Positions 24,689 to 33,027 of a DNA stretch of 40,344 nt are shown here, in pieces. The stretch is from assembly GCA_944381165.1 (NCBI GenBank), contig CALWKC010000025.1:1-40344 (forward strand), given 5' to 3'. The notes under the pieces were generated by a model. The model saw only the letters and a list, made by a program, of their open reading frames with translations. It had not been told where the DNA came from and made no database searches. The stretch is from an uncultured Lachnospira sp. (lineage in GTDB: Bacteria > Bacillota > Clostridia > Lachnospirales > Lachnospiraceae). Numbering within the stretch: position 1 is the stretch's first letter; every line of letters starts with the position of its first letter. The position numbers and the translations under genes are program-made.

Positions 24689-25051
24689 ATGAAGAATTAT
24701 ACAATTACTGTTAATGGTAATGTTTATGATGTTACAGTTGAAGAGGGAAAGACAAGCGGTACAGCAGCAAGCGCGCCGGTTAAGCCGGCAGCACCAAAAG
24801 CTGCTCCAAAGCCGGCAGCGCCTTCAGGTGCTCAGGGTGCGGTTAAGGTAAACGCACCTATGCAGGGTAAGATTTTAAAGGTTAATGTTGCAGTCGGAGC
24901 TGCTGTAAAGAAAGGTGATATTCTGCTTATTCTTGAGGCAATGAAAATGGAAAACGAAATCTTTGCACCACAGGATGGAACTGTCGCAACAGTTGAGTGT
25001 TCAGTTGGTGATTCAGTTGAGACTGGAAAAGTTTTAGTTTCCATGAACTAG
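24689..25051 (+). CDS. Biotin carboxyl carrier protein (1.3S / MmdC-like)
   Basis: This 120-residue protein has a short N-terminal beta segment (MKNYTITVNGNVYDVTVEEG), an Ala-Pro-Lys-rich flexible linker at about 26-48 and a biotinyl domain at 50-120. The biotinylation motif EAMKMEN places the modified lysine at K86. It carries CO2 between the carboxyltransferase subunits and the membrane OadB decarboxylase. It is followed 37 nt later by oadB; the tight spacing shows one transcript. Confidence 0.93.
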   Translation: MKNYTITVNGNVYDVTVEEGKTSGTAASAPVKPAAPKAAPKPAAPSGAQGAVKVNAPMQGKILKVNVAVGAAVKKGDILLILEAMKMENEIFAPQDGTVATVECSVGDSVETGKVLVSMN

Positions 25052-25088
25052 TCGATTTAGAGGAATCATTTAAACTGGAGGTTAAAAG

Positions 25089-26240
25089 ATGAGTTATATT
25101 ATAACAACATTGGGAAACCTCATACAGCAGTCAGCGTTTTTTGGCTTGACATGGGGAAATTATCTTATGATTGCTGTGGCTTTGGTTTTCTTATATTTGG
25201 CGATTAAAAAAGGATACGAACCTCTGCTTTTAGTACCGATTTCTTTCGGTATGCTGCTTGTTAATCTCTATCCCGATATTATGCTTTCAATTGAGGATTC
25301 TAACAACGGTATAGGCGGTTTGTTGCATTATTTTTATCTGCTTGACGAGTGGAGTATTCTTCCGTCATTAATTTTCCTAGGCGTCGGAGCTATGACGGAT
25401 TTCGGACCGCTTATAGCAAATCCTAAGAGCTTTCTTTTGGGTGCGGCAGCTCAGCTCGGTATTTTTGTTGCGTACATTCTTGCTATATTTATGGGCTTCC
25501 CTGACAAAGCGGCAGCGGCAATTTCGATTATCGGCGGTGCCGACGGTCCTACATCTATCTTCCTTGCCGGAAAGCTCGGACAGACCAAGTATTTGGGACC
25601 TATCGCGGTAGCGGCATATTCATATATGTCTCTTGTTCCTATTATCCAGCCGCCTATTATGAAGCTTTTCACGACCGAAGAGGAAAGAAAGATCAAGATG
25701 GATCAGTTGAGACCTGTCTCTAAGCTTGAAAAGATTCTCTTCCCGATTATCGTAACTATCGTGGTTGTATTGATTCTGCCTACTACGGCTCCGCTTGTAG
25801 GTATGCTTATGCTCGGAAACCTGTTTAAGGAGAGCGGTGTTGTCAAGCAGCTCACAGAGACAGCATCAAATGCTCTTATGTACATTGTAGTTATTATTCT
25901 CGGAACATCTGTCGGTGCGACAACAAGCGCTGAGGCATTCCTGAATTTGGATACCTTAAAGATTGTAGCGCTAGGACTTGTGGCATTTGCGTTCGGTACA
26001 GCCGGAGGCGTATGGCTCGGAAAGCTGATGTGCAAGCTGTCAGGCGGAAAAATCAATCCTCTTATCGGCTCTGCGGGCGTATCGGCGGTGCCTATGGCGG
26101 CGAGAGTTTCTCAGAAGGTCGGTCAGGAGGCAGACCCGTCAAACTTCCTGCTTATGCATGCTATGGGACCTAATGTTGCCGGAGTTATCGGTACAGCGGT
26201 TGCCGCAGGAGCATTTATGGCAATGTTCGGCGTAATGTAA
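25089..26240 (+). CDS. oadB: Na+-translocating decarboxylase beta subunit (OadB/MmdB)
   Basis: This 383-residue multi-pass membrane protein decarboxylates carboxybiotin and couples this to Na+ export. The hallmark GGADGPTSIF is at 149-158, with D152 equivalent to the essential aspartate of Klebsiella OadB. The C-terminal signature includes NPLIGSAGVSAVPMAAR and LMHAMGPNVAGVIG. Length and about nine or more membrane segments fit the family. The partner subunits are all in the same operon. It should build a sodium gradient from decarboxylation energy in this fermenter. Confidence 0.95.
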   Translation: MSYIITTLGNLIQQSAFFGLTWGNYLMIAVALVFLYLAIKKGYEPLLLVPISFGMLLVNLYPDIMLSIEDSNNGIGGLLHYFYLLDEWSILPSLIFLGVGAMTDFGPLIANPKSFLLGAAAQLGIFVAYILAIFMGFPDKAAAAISIIGGADGPTSIFLAGKLGQTKYLGPIAVAAYSYMSLVPIIQPPIMKLFTTEEERKIKMDQLRPVSKLEKILFPIIVTIVVVLILPTTAPLVGMLMLGNLFKESGVVKQLTETASNALMYIVVIILGTSVGATTSAEAFLNLDTLKIVALGLVAFAFGTAGGVWLGKLMCKLSGGKINPLIGSAGVSAVPMAARVSQKVGQEADPSNFLLMHAMGPNVAGVIGTAVAAGAFMAMFGVM

Positions 26241-26284
26241 AAATTTTTAATGACTATATATAAAATAATTTGGAGGATATAAAG

Positions 26285-27703
26285 ATGGCAGAACAGGTTA
26301 AAAAACCATTAAAAATAACGGAAACCGTATTGCGTGATGCACATCAGTCGTTGATTGCAACAAGAATGACGACAGAGCAGATGCTTCCAATAGTCGACAC
26401 AATGGATAAGGTCGGCTATCACTCAGTAGAGTGCTGGGGAGGCGCAACATTTGATGCGTCGCTTCGATTTCTCAAGGAAGATCCATGGGACAGACTTCGC
26501 AAGTTAAGAGACGGTTTTAAACACACAAAGCTGCAGATGCTTTTCAGAGGTCAGAACATTCTCGGTTACAATCATTATTCGGATGATGTTGTTGAATATT
26601 TTGTACAGAAATCAATAGCAAACGGTATTGATATTATACGTATTTTTGACTGTTTCAATGATTTGAGGAACTTAGAGACGGCTGTTAAGGCGGCAAAGAA
26701 AGAGAAAGGTCATGCACAGATTGCGCTTTCATATACAATCGGTGACGCTTATACGCTTGATTACTGGAAAGAGACAGCAAAGAAGATTGAAGATATGGGC
26801 GCAGATTCAATCTGTATCAAGGACATGGCGGGACTTCTGGTGCCATATAAGGCAACAGAGCTTGTTCAGGCGTTAAAAGAGGGCTCGTCACTTCCGCTTC
26901 AGATACATACGCATTATACATCAGGTGTTGCGTCAATGACTTATCTTAAGGCTGTTGAAGCAGGAGCAGATATAATTGATACGGCAATTTCACCTTTTTC
27001 AATGGGAACAAGCCAGCCGGCAACTGAGGTTATGGTTGAGACCTTTAAGGGCACTCCGTATGATACGGGTCTCGATCAGAATATTCTCTCTGAGATTGCT
27101 AATTATTTTCAGCCTATGAGAGACGAGGCTTTAAAGAGCGGTCTCATGAATACTAAGGTGCTTGGAGTAAATATCAAGACGCTTCTTTATCAGGTACCGG
27201 GAGGCATGCTTTCAAATCTTGTCTCACAGCTTAAGGAGGCAGGCGCAGAGGACAAATATCAGGCAGTTCTTGAGGAGATTCCTAGAGTTCGCAAGGATTT
27301 CGGCGAGCCGCCGCTTGTTACGCCTTCATCACAGATTGTCGGAACACAGGCAGTGCTCAATGTGCTTCAGGGTGAGCGCTATAAGATGATTACGAAGGAG
27401 TCAAAGAAGGTTCTTGCAGGTGAGTTCGGTCAGACAGTTAAGCCGTTTAATCCTGAGGTGCAGAAGAAGGCTATCGGAGATACGGAGCCTATCACCTGCC
27501 GTCCGGCGGATTTAATCGAGCCACAGCTTGATAAGTTTAAGAATGACCCTGTTGTTAAGGAATATAAACAGCAGGACGAGGACGTACTTTCATATGCTTT
27601 GTTCCCGGCAGTTGCCACGGAATTCTTTAAATACAGAGAGGCACAGCAGACTAAGGTTGACCCTAAGGCTGCCGATACAGAGAATAAGGCATATCCTGTA
27701 TAA
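26285..27703 (+). CDS. oadA: Oxaloacetate/pyruvate carboxyltransferase (OadA / 5S type), without a biotin domain
   Basis: This 472-residue protein begins ITETVLRDAHQSLIATRM, the DRE-TIM carboxyltransferase signature with metal-binding D18. SICIKDMAGLL holds the lysine that is carbamylated, and LQIHTHYTSGVA holds the two metal histidines. ATG 26285 is chosen because GGAGG at 26272-26276 is well placed; a TTG at 26270 would lie across that site. Full OadA is about 590 residues with a fused biotin domain; here the chain ends after the PYC-OADA domain and the biotin carrier is separate, as in the transcarboxylase 5S subunit. It moves CO2 from oxaloacetate to biotin, giving pyruvate. Confidence 0.92.
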   Translation: MAEQVKKPLKITETVLRDAHQSLIATRMTTEQMLPIVDTMDKVGYHSVECWGGATFDASLRFLKEDPWDRLRKLRDGFKHTKLQMLFRGQNILGYNHYSDDVVEYFVQKSIANGIDIIRIFDCFNDLRNLETAVKAAKKEKGHAQIALSYTIGDAYTLDYWKETAKKIEDMGADSICIKDMAGLLVPYKATELVQALKEGSSLPLQIHTHYTSGVASMTYLKAVEAGADIIDTAISPFSMGTSQPATEVMVETFKGTPYDTGLDQNILSEIANYFQPMRDEALKSGLMNTKVLGVNIKTLLYQVPGGMLSNLVSQLKEAGAEDKYQAVLEEIPRVRKDFGEPPLVTPSSQIVGTQAVLNVLQGERYKMITKESKKVLAGEFGQTVKPFNPEVQKKAIGDTEPITCRPADLIEPQLDKFKNDPVVKEYKQQDEDVLSYALFPAVATEFFKYREAQQTKVDPKAADTENKAYPV

Positions 27704-27719
27704 AATAAATAATATGCGC

Positions 27720-27752
27720 GGCGCTCTGATATTTTGTCGGAGCGCCATTTTT
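27720..27752 (+). terminator. Intrinsic terminator of the carboxyltransferase / Na+ pump operon
   Basis: The stem GGCGCTC-T-GA / TC-G-GAGCGCC (27720-27729 with 27737-27746) is followed by TTTTT at 27748-27752. It begins 17 nt after the oadA stop. Confidence 0.88.
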
Positions 27753-27771
27753 AACGCTGCCATAATCATTC

Positions 27772-27800
27772 TTGTAAATAATACAGTGCTGTGTTAATAT
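27772..27800 (+). promoter_or_regulatory. Probable promoter before the structured leader
   Basis: TTGTAA (27772-27777), a 17-nt spacer and TAATAT (27795-27800) would start transcription near 27807 and give a 170-nt leader to the gene at 27977. Confidence 0.55.
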
Positions 27801-27802
27801 AG

Positions 27803-27960
27803 CTTCCGGGATTAAATCTGTGCATCGCAGACGAGGAGTATGATTTGCAATATGACGTAAAGACATCGGTTTTTTGTCCGGGAAAGCCGTTAAAATGAGA
27901 GGTGTCTCATACGACACTTGGAAGAATAACCCTGACATTTTAATAAAAAAGTATTTATAA
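27803..27960 (+). ncRNA. Possible structured 5' leader RNA (unidentified)
   Basis: A roughly 160-nt stretch lies between a good promoter and the ThyX-like gene. CTTCC (27803-27807) can pair with GGAAG (27920-27924) to enclose the whole element. Inside are TCTGTG-CAT-CGCAGA (27817-27831) and ATGAGA-GGTG-TCTCAT (27895-27910). The latter competes with an overlapping 7-bp helix, AGGTGTC / GACACTT (27900-27906 with 27913-27919), so two alternative folds exist. TCCGGGA occurs twice (27805 and 27877). I could not match it to a known riboswitch class; a partial resemblance to glmS-type motifs (GACGAGG, GCCGTTA) was not convincing. Confidence 0.4.
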
Positions 27961-27976
27961 AAAGGCGGAAAATGAT

Positions 27977-28600
27977 ATGATTAGATTTGAAAGATGCAGT
28001 GTGATGAACTTTGAGAATGCTATAAGAGGAGCCAGAAATCCAATGAATAGCTGGGACAGAATGGACAGCAGAACTGTTGACGGACAGTTTGAGTTTGGTC
28101 CTAATGACCTGGGTCTTGCCAAGAGATTATGCAGGGCAGGGAGCGACCACAGAAAGTTTATTCGTCAGATTTTTGTAACCGTAGATATTACAGCACCGCT
28201 TTACTGGTGGAAAGAATATGATACATATAAAGTCGGTACGGTTGCAAATTCTACCAGCACCATGCATAAAATTCACAGTAAGCCGTTTGAGCTGGAGGAT
28301 TTCAGCACGGATCATATGAATAATGACAGTCTGGAATTAATGAAACGAAATATTGAATTTCTGGAAAAACAGCGCATAATGTATAATGAGACAAAGGATA
28401 AGGAATTTTGGTACAGCATTATACAGCTTCTGCCTGAAAGCTATAATCAGATGAGAACTTGCACATTCAGCTATGAGAACGCTGTTTCCATGTATTATTC
28501 AAGAAAGAATCACAAGCTTCAGGAATGGCATAAATTCTGTGACTGGGTTGAACAGCTTCCTTATTTCAGAGAGCTGTTTCTGCAGGAACAGGAAAATTAA
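27977..28600 (+). CDS. Conserved protein, distantly ThyX-like
   Basis: This 207-residue protein lacks signal or membrane segments. The central block QIFVTVDITAPLYWWKEYDT and KVGTVANSTSTMHKIHSKPF recalls flavin-dependent thymidylate synthase (ThyX) relatives carried by Clostridia and phages. The canonical RHR-x7-S ThyX signature is not clear, so thymidylate synthase activity should not be assumed. A charged helical region (about 115-160) and an aromatic tail follow. AAGGCGG at 27963-27969 fits the ATG at 27977; another ATG at 27972 is out of frame. It has its own promoter and a possible structured leader, and precedes floA by 20 nt. Confidence 0.5.
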   Translation: MIRFERCSVMNFENAIRGARNPMNSWDRMDSRTVDGQFEFGPNDLGLAKRLCRAGSDHRKFIRQIFVTVDITAPLYWWKEYDTYKVGTVANSTSTMHKIHSKPFELEDFSTDHMNNDSLELMKRNIEFLEKQRIMYNETKDKEFWYSIIQLLPESYNQMRTCTFSYENAVSMYYSRKNHKLQEWHKFCDWVEQLPYFRELFLQEQEN

Positions 28601-28620
28601 AACTAATATGAAAGGGGAAA

Positions 28621-29634
28621 GTGCAATGCAGTTTTCTGCTCTGCACAGTGAGTGTTATGGAAGGAATGGGTATGATTATTGTTGCCGGAATTATACTGGT
28701 GGTATTGATACTGTTTTTCAGTTTTGTGCCAATCGGTTTGTGGATTTCGGCTATGGCTGCAGGTGTTCATGTCGGCATATTCAGCCTTGTGGGAATGCGT
28801 CTTAGAAGAGTTGTTCCGGCAAGAATTATTCTTCCGCTTGTAAAGGCGACAAAGGCGGGACTTAAATTAAGCGCAAATCAGCTTGAGGCGCATTATCTTG
28901 CGGGAGGAAATGTAGACGGTGTCGTCAACGCGCTTATTGCTTCTGAGAGAGCCGGAATCGACCTCTCATTTGAGAAGGCTGCCGCTATCGACCTTGCGGG
29001 CAGAAATGTCCTGGAAGCCGTACAGATGAGCGTTAATCCTAAGGTTATTGAAACGCCGAATATCTCGGCTGTGGCTAAGGACGGTATAGAGCTTCTCGTG
29101 AAGGCGAGAGTTACAGTGCGCACAAATCTTGAAAGGCTTGTCGGCGGCGCTGGTGAGTCAACTATAATTGCAAGAATAGGCGAGGGTATAGTAACTACTG
29201 TTGGCTCTGCCGATACGCATAAGAGCGTGCTTGAGAATCCCGACGATATTTCAAAGCTTATTCTTGCTAAGGGACTTGATGCGGGAACTGCATTTGAAAT
29301 TCTTTCCATAGATATTGCTGACGTTGATATAGGAAGAAATATAGGCGCAAATCTTCAGAGTCTTCAGGCTGAAGCAGATAAAAATATCGCGCAGGCAAAA
29401 GCCGAGGAACGAAGAGCTATGGCTGTTGCAAGAGAGCAGGAGATGCGCGCGTACGTTGTCGAGGCGGAGGCAGAGGTGCCTAAGGCTCTTGCATATGCTT
29501 TGAGAGAGGGCAAAATGGGAATTATGGATTACTATGACCTGCAGAATATCAAAGCAGACACTAAAATGAGAGACAGCATAGCAAGTGACGAGACGACAAG
29601 GAATATAATTGAGGGCGGACATAATGAACAGTAG
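28621..29634 (+). CDS. floA: Flotillin-like protein FloA
   Basis: Up to 337 residues: an N-terminal membrane hairpin ([26 protein letters not shown]), a SPFH/band-7-type domain (about 55-250) and a coiled-coil region rich in A, E and K ([33 protein letters not shown] in part), ending in [12 protein letters not shown]. This is the UPF0365/FloA family, which organises functional membrane microdomains. The start is uncertain. GTG 28621 has AAAGGGG only 3 nt away. ATG 28657 is possible. ATG 28672 has AAGGA six nt upstream and gives the usual short N-terminus, so it is my preference (about 320 residues). It overlaps the next gene by 11 nt. Confidence 0.93.
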   Translation: MQCSFLLCTVSVMEGMGMIIVAGIILVVLILFFSFVPIGLWISAMAAGVHVGIFSLVGMRLRRVVPARIILPLVKATKAGLKLSANQLEAHYLAGGNVDGVVNALIASERAGIDLSFEKAAAIDLAGRNVLEAVQMSVNPKVIETPNISAVAKDGIELLVKARVTVRTNLERLVGGAGESTIIARIGEGIVTTVGSADTHKSVLENPDDISKLILAKGLDAGTAFEILSIDIADVDIGRNIGANLQSLQAEADKNIAQAKAEERRAMAVAREQEMRAYVVEAEAEVPKALAYALREGKMGIMDYYDLQNIKADTKMRDSIASDETTRNIIEGGHNEQ

Positions 29635-29947
29635 GAATGTTTTCGGAAATCTGGCGTCAAGAGTAAACGCTTCTGTTTCAGGTTTTGTTTCAAGAACTGA
29701 AAATGCCGGGCAGTCTGATAATTTTCAGTGCATGGGCGCAATGCAGTATGCAGATGAGATGAGGCAGCCTGAGAGCATACCTGAAAGGGACGAAGAGGTA
29801 TTGAGGAATAATGAAAAAAATCCTTTATACAAAGATCCTTTGCCGGGAGATGCCGTAAAGAAATACGTCAGCCTCGAAGATGCTATGATTATACACGAAG
29901 TTCTTTCAGAGCCTGTATGCAAAAAAAGAAGGCGAAGAAAGAGATAG
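29624..29947 (+). CDS. Small basic protein of unknown function, coupled to floA
   Basis: This 107-residue protein begins at ATG 29624, inside the last codons of floA, with GAGGGCGG at 29611-29618 as ribosome site. The overlap suggests translational coupling. The N-terminus is polar and serine/asparagine-rich, the middle is acidic ([22 protein letters not shown]) and the end is strongly basic (CKKRRRRKR). No membrane segment or known domain. The basic tail could bind nucleic acid or lipid. Terminator at 30002-30055. Confidence 0.55.
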   Translation: MNSRNVFGNLASRVNASVSGFVSRTENAGQSDNFQCMGAMQYADEMRQPESIPERDEEVLRNNEKNPLYKDPLPGDAVKKYVSLEDAMIIHEVLSEPVCKKRRRRKR

Positions 29948-30001
29948 CTATATATGTATTCTGTATGCAATAATGCATTTGGTATATGTTAAAGATAAAA
30001 A

Positions 30002-30055
30002 CCCCTGAGTAAATGAAAGTGATATTAAAAATGTCATTTGCTCAGCGGGCTTTTT
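30002..30055 (+). terminator. Intrinsic terminator after the floA unit
   Basis: An imperfect stem (30002-30015 with 30034-30049; core TGAG/CTCA and AAATGA/TCATTT) is followed by TTTTT at 30051-30055. Confidence 0.8.
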
Positions 30056-30095
30056 GGCGTGTATATATAGGAAATGAGAAATTGATTTTTTGCAG

Positions 30096-30127
30096 TGTAA
30101 ATTAACAAAGCAGTTTTTTAATTTACA
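30096..30127. promoter_or_regulatory. Inverted repeat upstream of the RpiR regulator gene
   Basis: TGTAAATTA (30096-30104) and its exact complement TAATTTACA (30119-30127) are separated by 14 nt and end 5 nt before the ribosome site. A candidate operator for the regulator itself; could instead be a leader hairpin. Confidence 0.5.
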
Positions 30128-30148
30128 TAATCGGGGAGGAAATTTCAG

Positions 30149-31057
30149 TTGGAGTTGCTTAATATAATAAGGCAGAAGGAGGCGGATTTCAGCAAGGGGC
30201 AGAAAAAGCTGGCTGAATATGTGCTTAATAATTATGAAAAAGCAGCGTTTTTAACGGCTCTTGAGCTGGGACAGGCAGTCGGTGTCAGTGAATCGACAGT
30301 CGTGAGATTTGCGTCGTGTATAGGTTTGAGCGGCTATCCTGAATTTCAGAGAAAGCTCGCGGATATGGTGCAGGAGAAAATACACTCTATAGAGAGAATT
30401 GAAATTGCTGGCGGCACGATGCCGCAGGAAAAAGTGCTGGACAATGTGATGAAAGCTGATTCGGATAAAATTATGCTGACGCTGGAAGCCATTGACAGAA
30501 ACGCTTTCGGCGTCGCGGTTGAGGATATTTTAAGCGCAGAAAACGTATATGTTGTCGGAGTGCGGAGCTGCGCGCCTCTGGCAATGTTTCTGGGATATTA
30601 TTTAAAGCTTGTGAGAAAAGGCGTTATTCAGGTTGTGAGTACTAACACAAGCGAGATATTTGAGCAGATGATACATGTTTCGTCAAAGGATGTTGTAATA
30701 GGAATAAGCTTTCCGAGATATTCAATGAAGACTCTCAAGGCAATGGAGTTTGCAAACGACAGAAATGCCAGAGTCATCACAATAACTGACAGCAAGCATT
30801 CTCCTATGAATATGTATTCCTCCTGTAATCTGTTTGCCAGAAGCGATATGGCGTCAATAGTAGATTCGCTTGTTGCGCCTCTGAGCGTTATTAATGCGCT
30901 TATTGTTGCCTGCTGTCTGAAATGCAATGAGGAGGTTATACATAACCTTGAGGAGCTGGAGGGTGTGCTTTATAATTATCAGTTCGGCGACAACGACGAG
31001 ATTAATCTTCTTGATGAAAATGTTTTGAGTGAATTAAAGAAAATGTCTGGAGTATAG
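30149..31057 (+). CDS. RpiR/MurR-family transcriptional regulator
   Basis: This 302-residue protein has an N-terminal RpiR helix-turn-helix at about 20-75 (ELGQAVGVSESTVVRFASCIGLSGYPEFQRKL in part) and a C-terminal SIS sugar-phosphate-binding domain at about 125-255 (NVYVVGVRSCAPLAMFLGYYL; STNTSEIFEQM). TTG is the start codon: GGGGAGGA at 30133-30140 is ideally spaced for it and no ATG fits. Such regulators sense phosphorylated sugars or amino sugars. Unusually, it heads an operon of housekeeping genes; its stop is followed directly by the next start codon. Its effector cannot be told from the sequence. Confidence 0.85.
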   Translation: MELLNIIRQKEADFSKGQKKLAEYVLNNYEKAAFLTALELGQAVGVSESTVVRFASCIGLSGYPEFQRKLADMVQEKIHSIERIEIAGGTMPQEKVLDNVMKADSDKIMLTLEAIDRNAFGVAVEDILSAENVYVVGVRSCAPLAMFLGYYLKLVRKGVIQVVSTNTSEIFEQMIHVSSKDVVIGISFPRYSMKTLKAMEFANDRNARVITITDSKHSPMNMYSSCNLFARSDMASIVDSLVAPLSVINALIVACCLKCNEEVIHNLEELEGVLYNYQFGDNDEINLLDENVLSELKKMSGV

Positions 31058-32344
31058 ATGAGCAAGGTGATTGTTGCAGGCGGCGGAGCCGCAGGTATGA
31101 TGGCAGCTGTCTTGGCTGCAAAGAACGGGCATAAAACCGTTCTGTTGGAAAAAAACGAAAAGCTGGGAAAGAAACTTTTTATTACCGGGAAGGGCAGATG
31201 TAATTTTACAAATGCCGGAACTTCGGAGGATTTGATGAACAGCATTGTCACAAATAAAAAGTTTATGTACAGCGCGCTGAACGGTTTTTCAAACTATGAT
31301 ACAATGGGATTTTTCGGGGAGCTTGGGCTTGAGTTTAAGATTGAGAGAGGAGACAGGGTGTTTCCGGTATCTGACCACTCGTCTGATGTAATAAGGGCGC
31401 TGAGCCGTGAACTTAATCGTCTGGGCGTTGATGTGAGACTTAACACAAGGGTTTTATCAGTGAATACAAAGGAGATTGATTCGAGTGACGGGGACTCAAA
31501 AAAATACAAAATATTCGAGAGCGTTGCCGTTCAAAATGAGACGGGCGGAAAAGAAACTGTTACGGGTGACGCCTTGATTATTGCGACCGGAGGCAATTCT
31601 TATCAGAGCACCGGCTCGACAGGGGACGGATACCTTTTTGCCAGGAGTCTCGGGCACAGTGTGACAGATATTCTGCCTGCGCTTGTGCCGTTTAATGTAG
31701 AACAGGAGTGGGAGAGGCAGCTTCAGGGACTTAGTCTGAAAAATGTTTCCGTCAAACTTATGGACGGAGAAAAGGTGATTTACTCTGATTTCGGTGAGAT
31801 GCTGTTTACTCATTTCGGAGTGAGCGGACCGACCCTGCTGTCTGCAAGCAGCTATGCTGCGGGGATAATACGTGAAAAAAAGCTTACGCTTTCTATTGAT
31901 TTAAAGCCGGCGCTTTCGCATGAACAGCTTGACGAGAGAATTCTGCGCGATTTTGATGAAAATAAGAATAAAGCTTTTAAAAATTCATTGGATAAACTGC
32001 TTCCAAAGAAGCTTATTCCTGTTATAATTATGTTGAGCGGCATACCTGACCAAAAAAGAGTGAATGAGATAACGAGACAGCAGAGAAGAAAGCTTGTTGA
32101 GCTGCTTAAGGATTTAAGACTCACGCTCACGGGGCTTCGCGGCTTTAACGAGGCGATAATCACTCATGGAGGTGTCTGTGTAAAGGAGATTAACCCTGCT
32201 ACAATGGAGTCCAAGCTTGTTAAAAATATATATTTTGCCGGGGAGGTTTTAGACGTTGACGCAGTGACGGGAGGTTTTAATCTTCAGGTGGCATGGTCAA
32301 CCGGATATGCAGCCGGCACGCATGCAGGACAGGAAATGAAATAA
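31058..32344 (+). CDS. BaiN/HI0933-family NAD(P)/FAD-dependent oxidoreductase
   Basis: This 428-residue flavoprotein has an N-terminal dinucleotide motif VIVAGGGAAGMMAAVLA at 4-20, the family box KLFITGKGRCNFTNAG, and a C-terminal FAGEVLDVDAVTGGFNLQVA, which is the second FAD contact. This is the HI0933/BaiN family: large, widespread and poorly characterised (an aminoacetone oxidase in some streptococci, a bile acid reductase in one Clostridium). No bile-acid gene cluster is present, so neither role is claimed. It starts at the base after the rpiR stop and is followed 17 nt later by cmk. Confidence 0.88.
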   Translation: MSKVIVAGGGAAGMMAAVLAAKNGHKTVLLEKNEKLGKKLFITGKGRCNFTNAGTSEDLMNSIVTNKKFMYSALNGFSNYDTMGFFGELGLEFKIERGDRVFPVSDHSSDVIRALSRELNRLGVDVRLNTRVLSVNTKEIDSSDGDSKKYKIFESVAVQNETGGKETVTGDALIIATGGNSYQSTGSTGDGYLFARSLGHSVTDILPALVPFNVEQEWERQLQGLSLKNVSVKLMDGEKVIYSDFGEMLFTHFGVSGPTLLSASSYAAGIIREKKLTLSIDLKPALSHEQLDERILRDFDENKNKAFKNSLDKLLPKKLIPVIIMLSGIPDQKRVNEITRQQRRKLVELLKDLRLTLTGLRGFNEAIITHGGVCVKEINPATMESKLVKNIYFAGEVLDVDAVTGGFNLQVAWSTGYAAGTHAGQEMK

Positions 32345-32361
32345 ATCGGAGGAAAATAAAA

Positions 32362-33027
32362 ATGAGTTATTCTGTAGCTATTGACGGCCCTGCGGGGGCA
32401 GGCAAAAGCACTATCGCCAAGCTTTTGGCAGCCAAACTGAATTATATTTATGTTGATACAGGAGCTATGTACCGCGCTATAGCGGTATATTTTTCGCAGA
32501 ACAATGTAAATCCCGATGATGAGCGTGAGATTGAAGCCGCCGTCTTGGGGGTTGATATTACTATTGAGTATATTGACGGAGTTCAGCAGGTTATTTTGAA
32601 CGGAGATAATGTCACACATCTTCTGAGGACAGAGGAGACCGGAAGAATGGCTTCAAAAACATCTAAATATGCGGCTGTGAGAAGCAAGCTTGTGGAGCTT
32701 CAGCGTCAGCTTGCCAAAAAAGCAAATGTTATTATGGATGGAAGAGATATAGGAACAACTGTCCTTCCGGATGCTTTCTGCAAAATATATCTGACAGCGA
32801 GCGTCGATGCCAGAGCAAAGAGAAGATTTGATGAGCTTTCAGCTAAAAATGAGCCGTGCAGTTATGAGACGATAAAGGCTGATATCGAGGAGCGTGATTA
32901 TCAGGATATGCACAGGGAAATTTCTCCTCTTAAACAGGCAGAGGATGCGGTTTTAGTCGACACCTCAGAGATGACTGTAGACGAGGTGGTTGACCATATA
33001 GAACAAATAATAAAGGAGCGTCAATGA
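32362..33027 (+). CDS. cmk: Cytidylate kinase
   Basis: This 221-residue protein phosphorylates CMP and dCMP (EC 2.7.4.25). P-loop GPAGAGKST at 9-17, VDTGAMYRA (substrate-side helix) and MDGRDIGTTVLPDA are the family marks. The start at ATG 32362 is fixed by GGAGGAAAA upstream. Its stop overlaps the ispH start (ATGA). The cmk-ispH-rpsA order is a well-known Clostridial arrangement. Confidence 0.96.
   Translation: MSYSVAIDGPAGAGKSTIAKLLAAKLNYIYVDTGAMYRAIAVYFSQNNVNPDDEREIEAAVLGVDITIEYIDGVQQVILNGDNVTHLLRTEETGRMASKTSKYAAVRSKLVELQRQLAKKANVIMDGRDIGTTVLPDAFCKIYLTASVDARAKRRFDELSAKNEPCSYETIKADIEERDYQDMHREISPLKQAEDAVLVDTSEMTVDEVVDHIEQIIKERQ

Noticed and set aside
26270-26284. TTG at 26270 as the start of oadA
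   Set aside because: It lies across the GGAGG site that fits ATG 26285, and the extra residues are not part of the family.
27803-27960. glmS ribozyme in the leader of the ThyX-like gene
   Set aside because: GACGAGG and GCCGTTA look like pieces of the glmS core, but the cleavage-site context and the pseudoknot partners could not be placed, and the gene downstream is not glmS.
31058-32344. Bile acid 7-dehydroxylation gene (baiN)
   Set aside because: The family name comes from one homologue; no other bai gene is present, so a bile acid role is unsupported.
32293-32361. Extended N-terminus of cmk
   Set aside because: GGAGGAAAA before ATG 32362 and the family start MSYSVAIDGPAGAGKST fix the shorter form; the upstream codons overlap the end of the flavoprotein gene.
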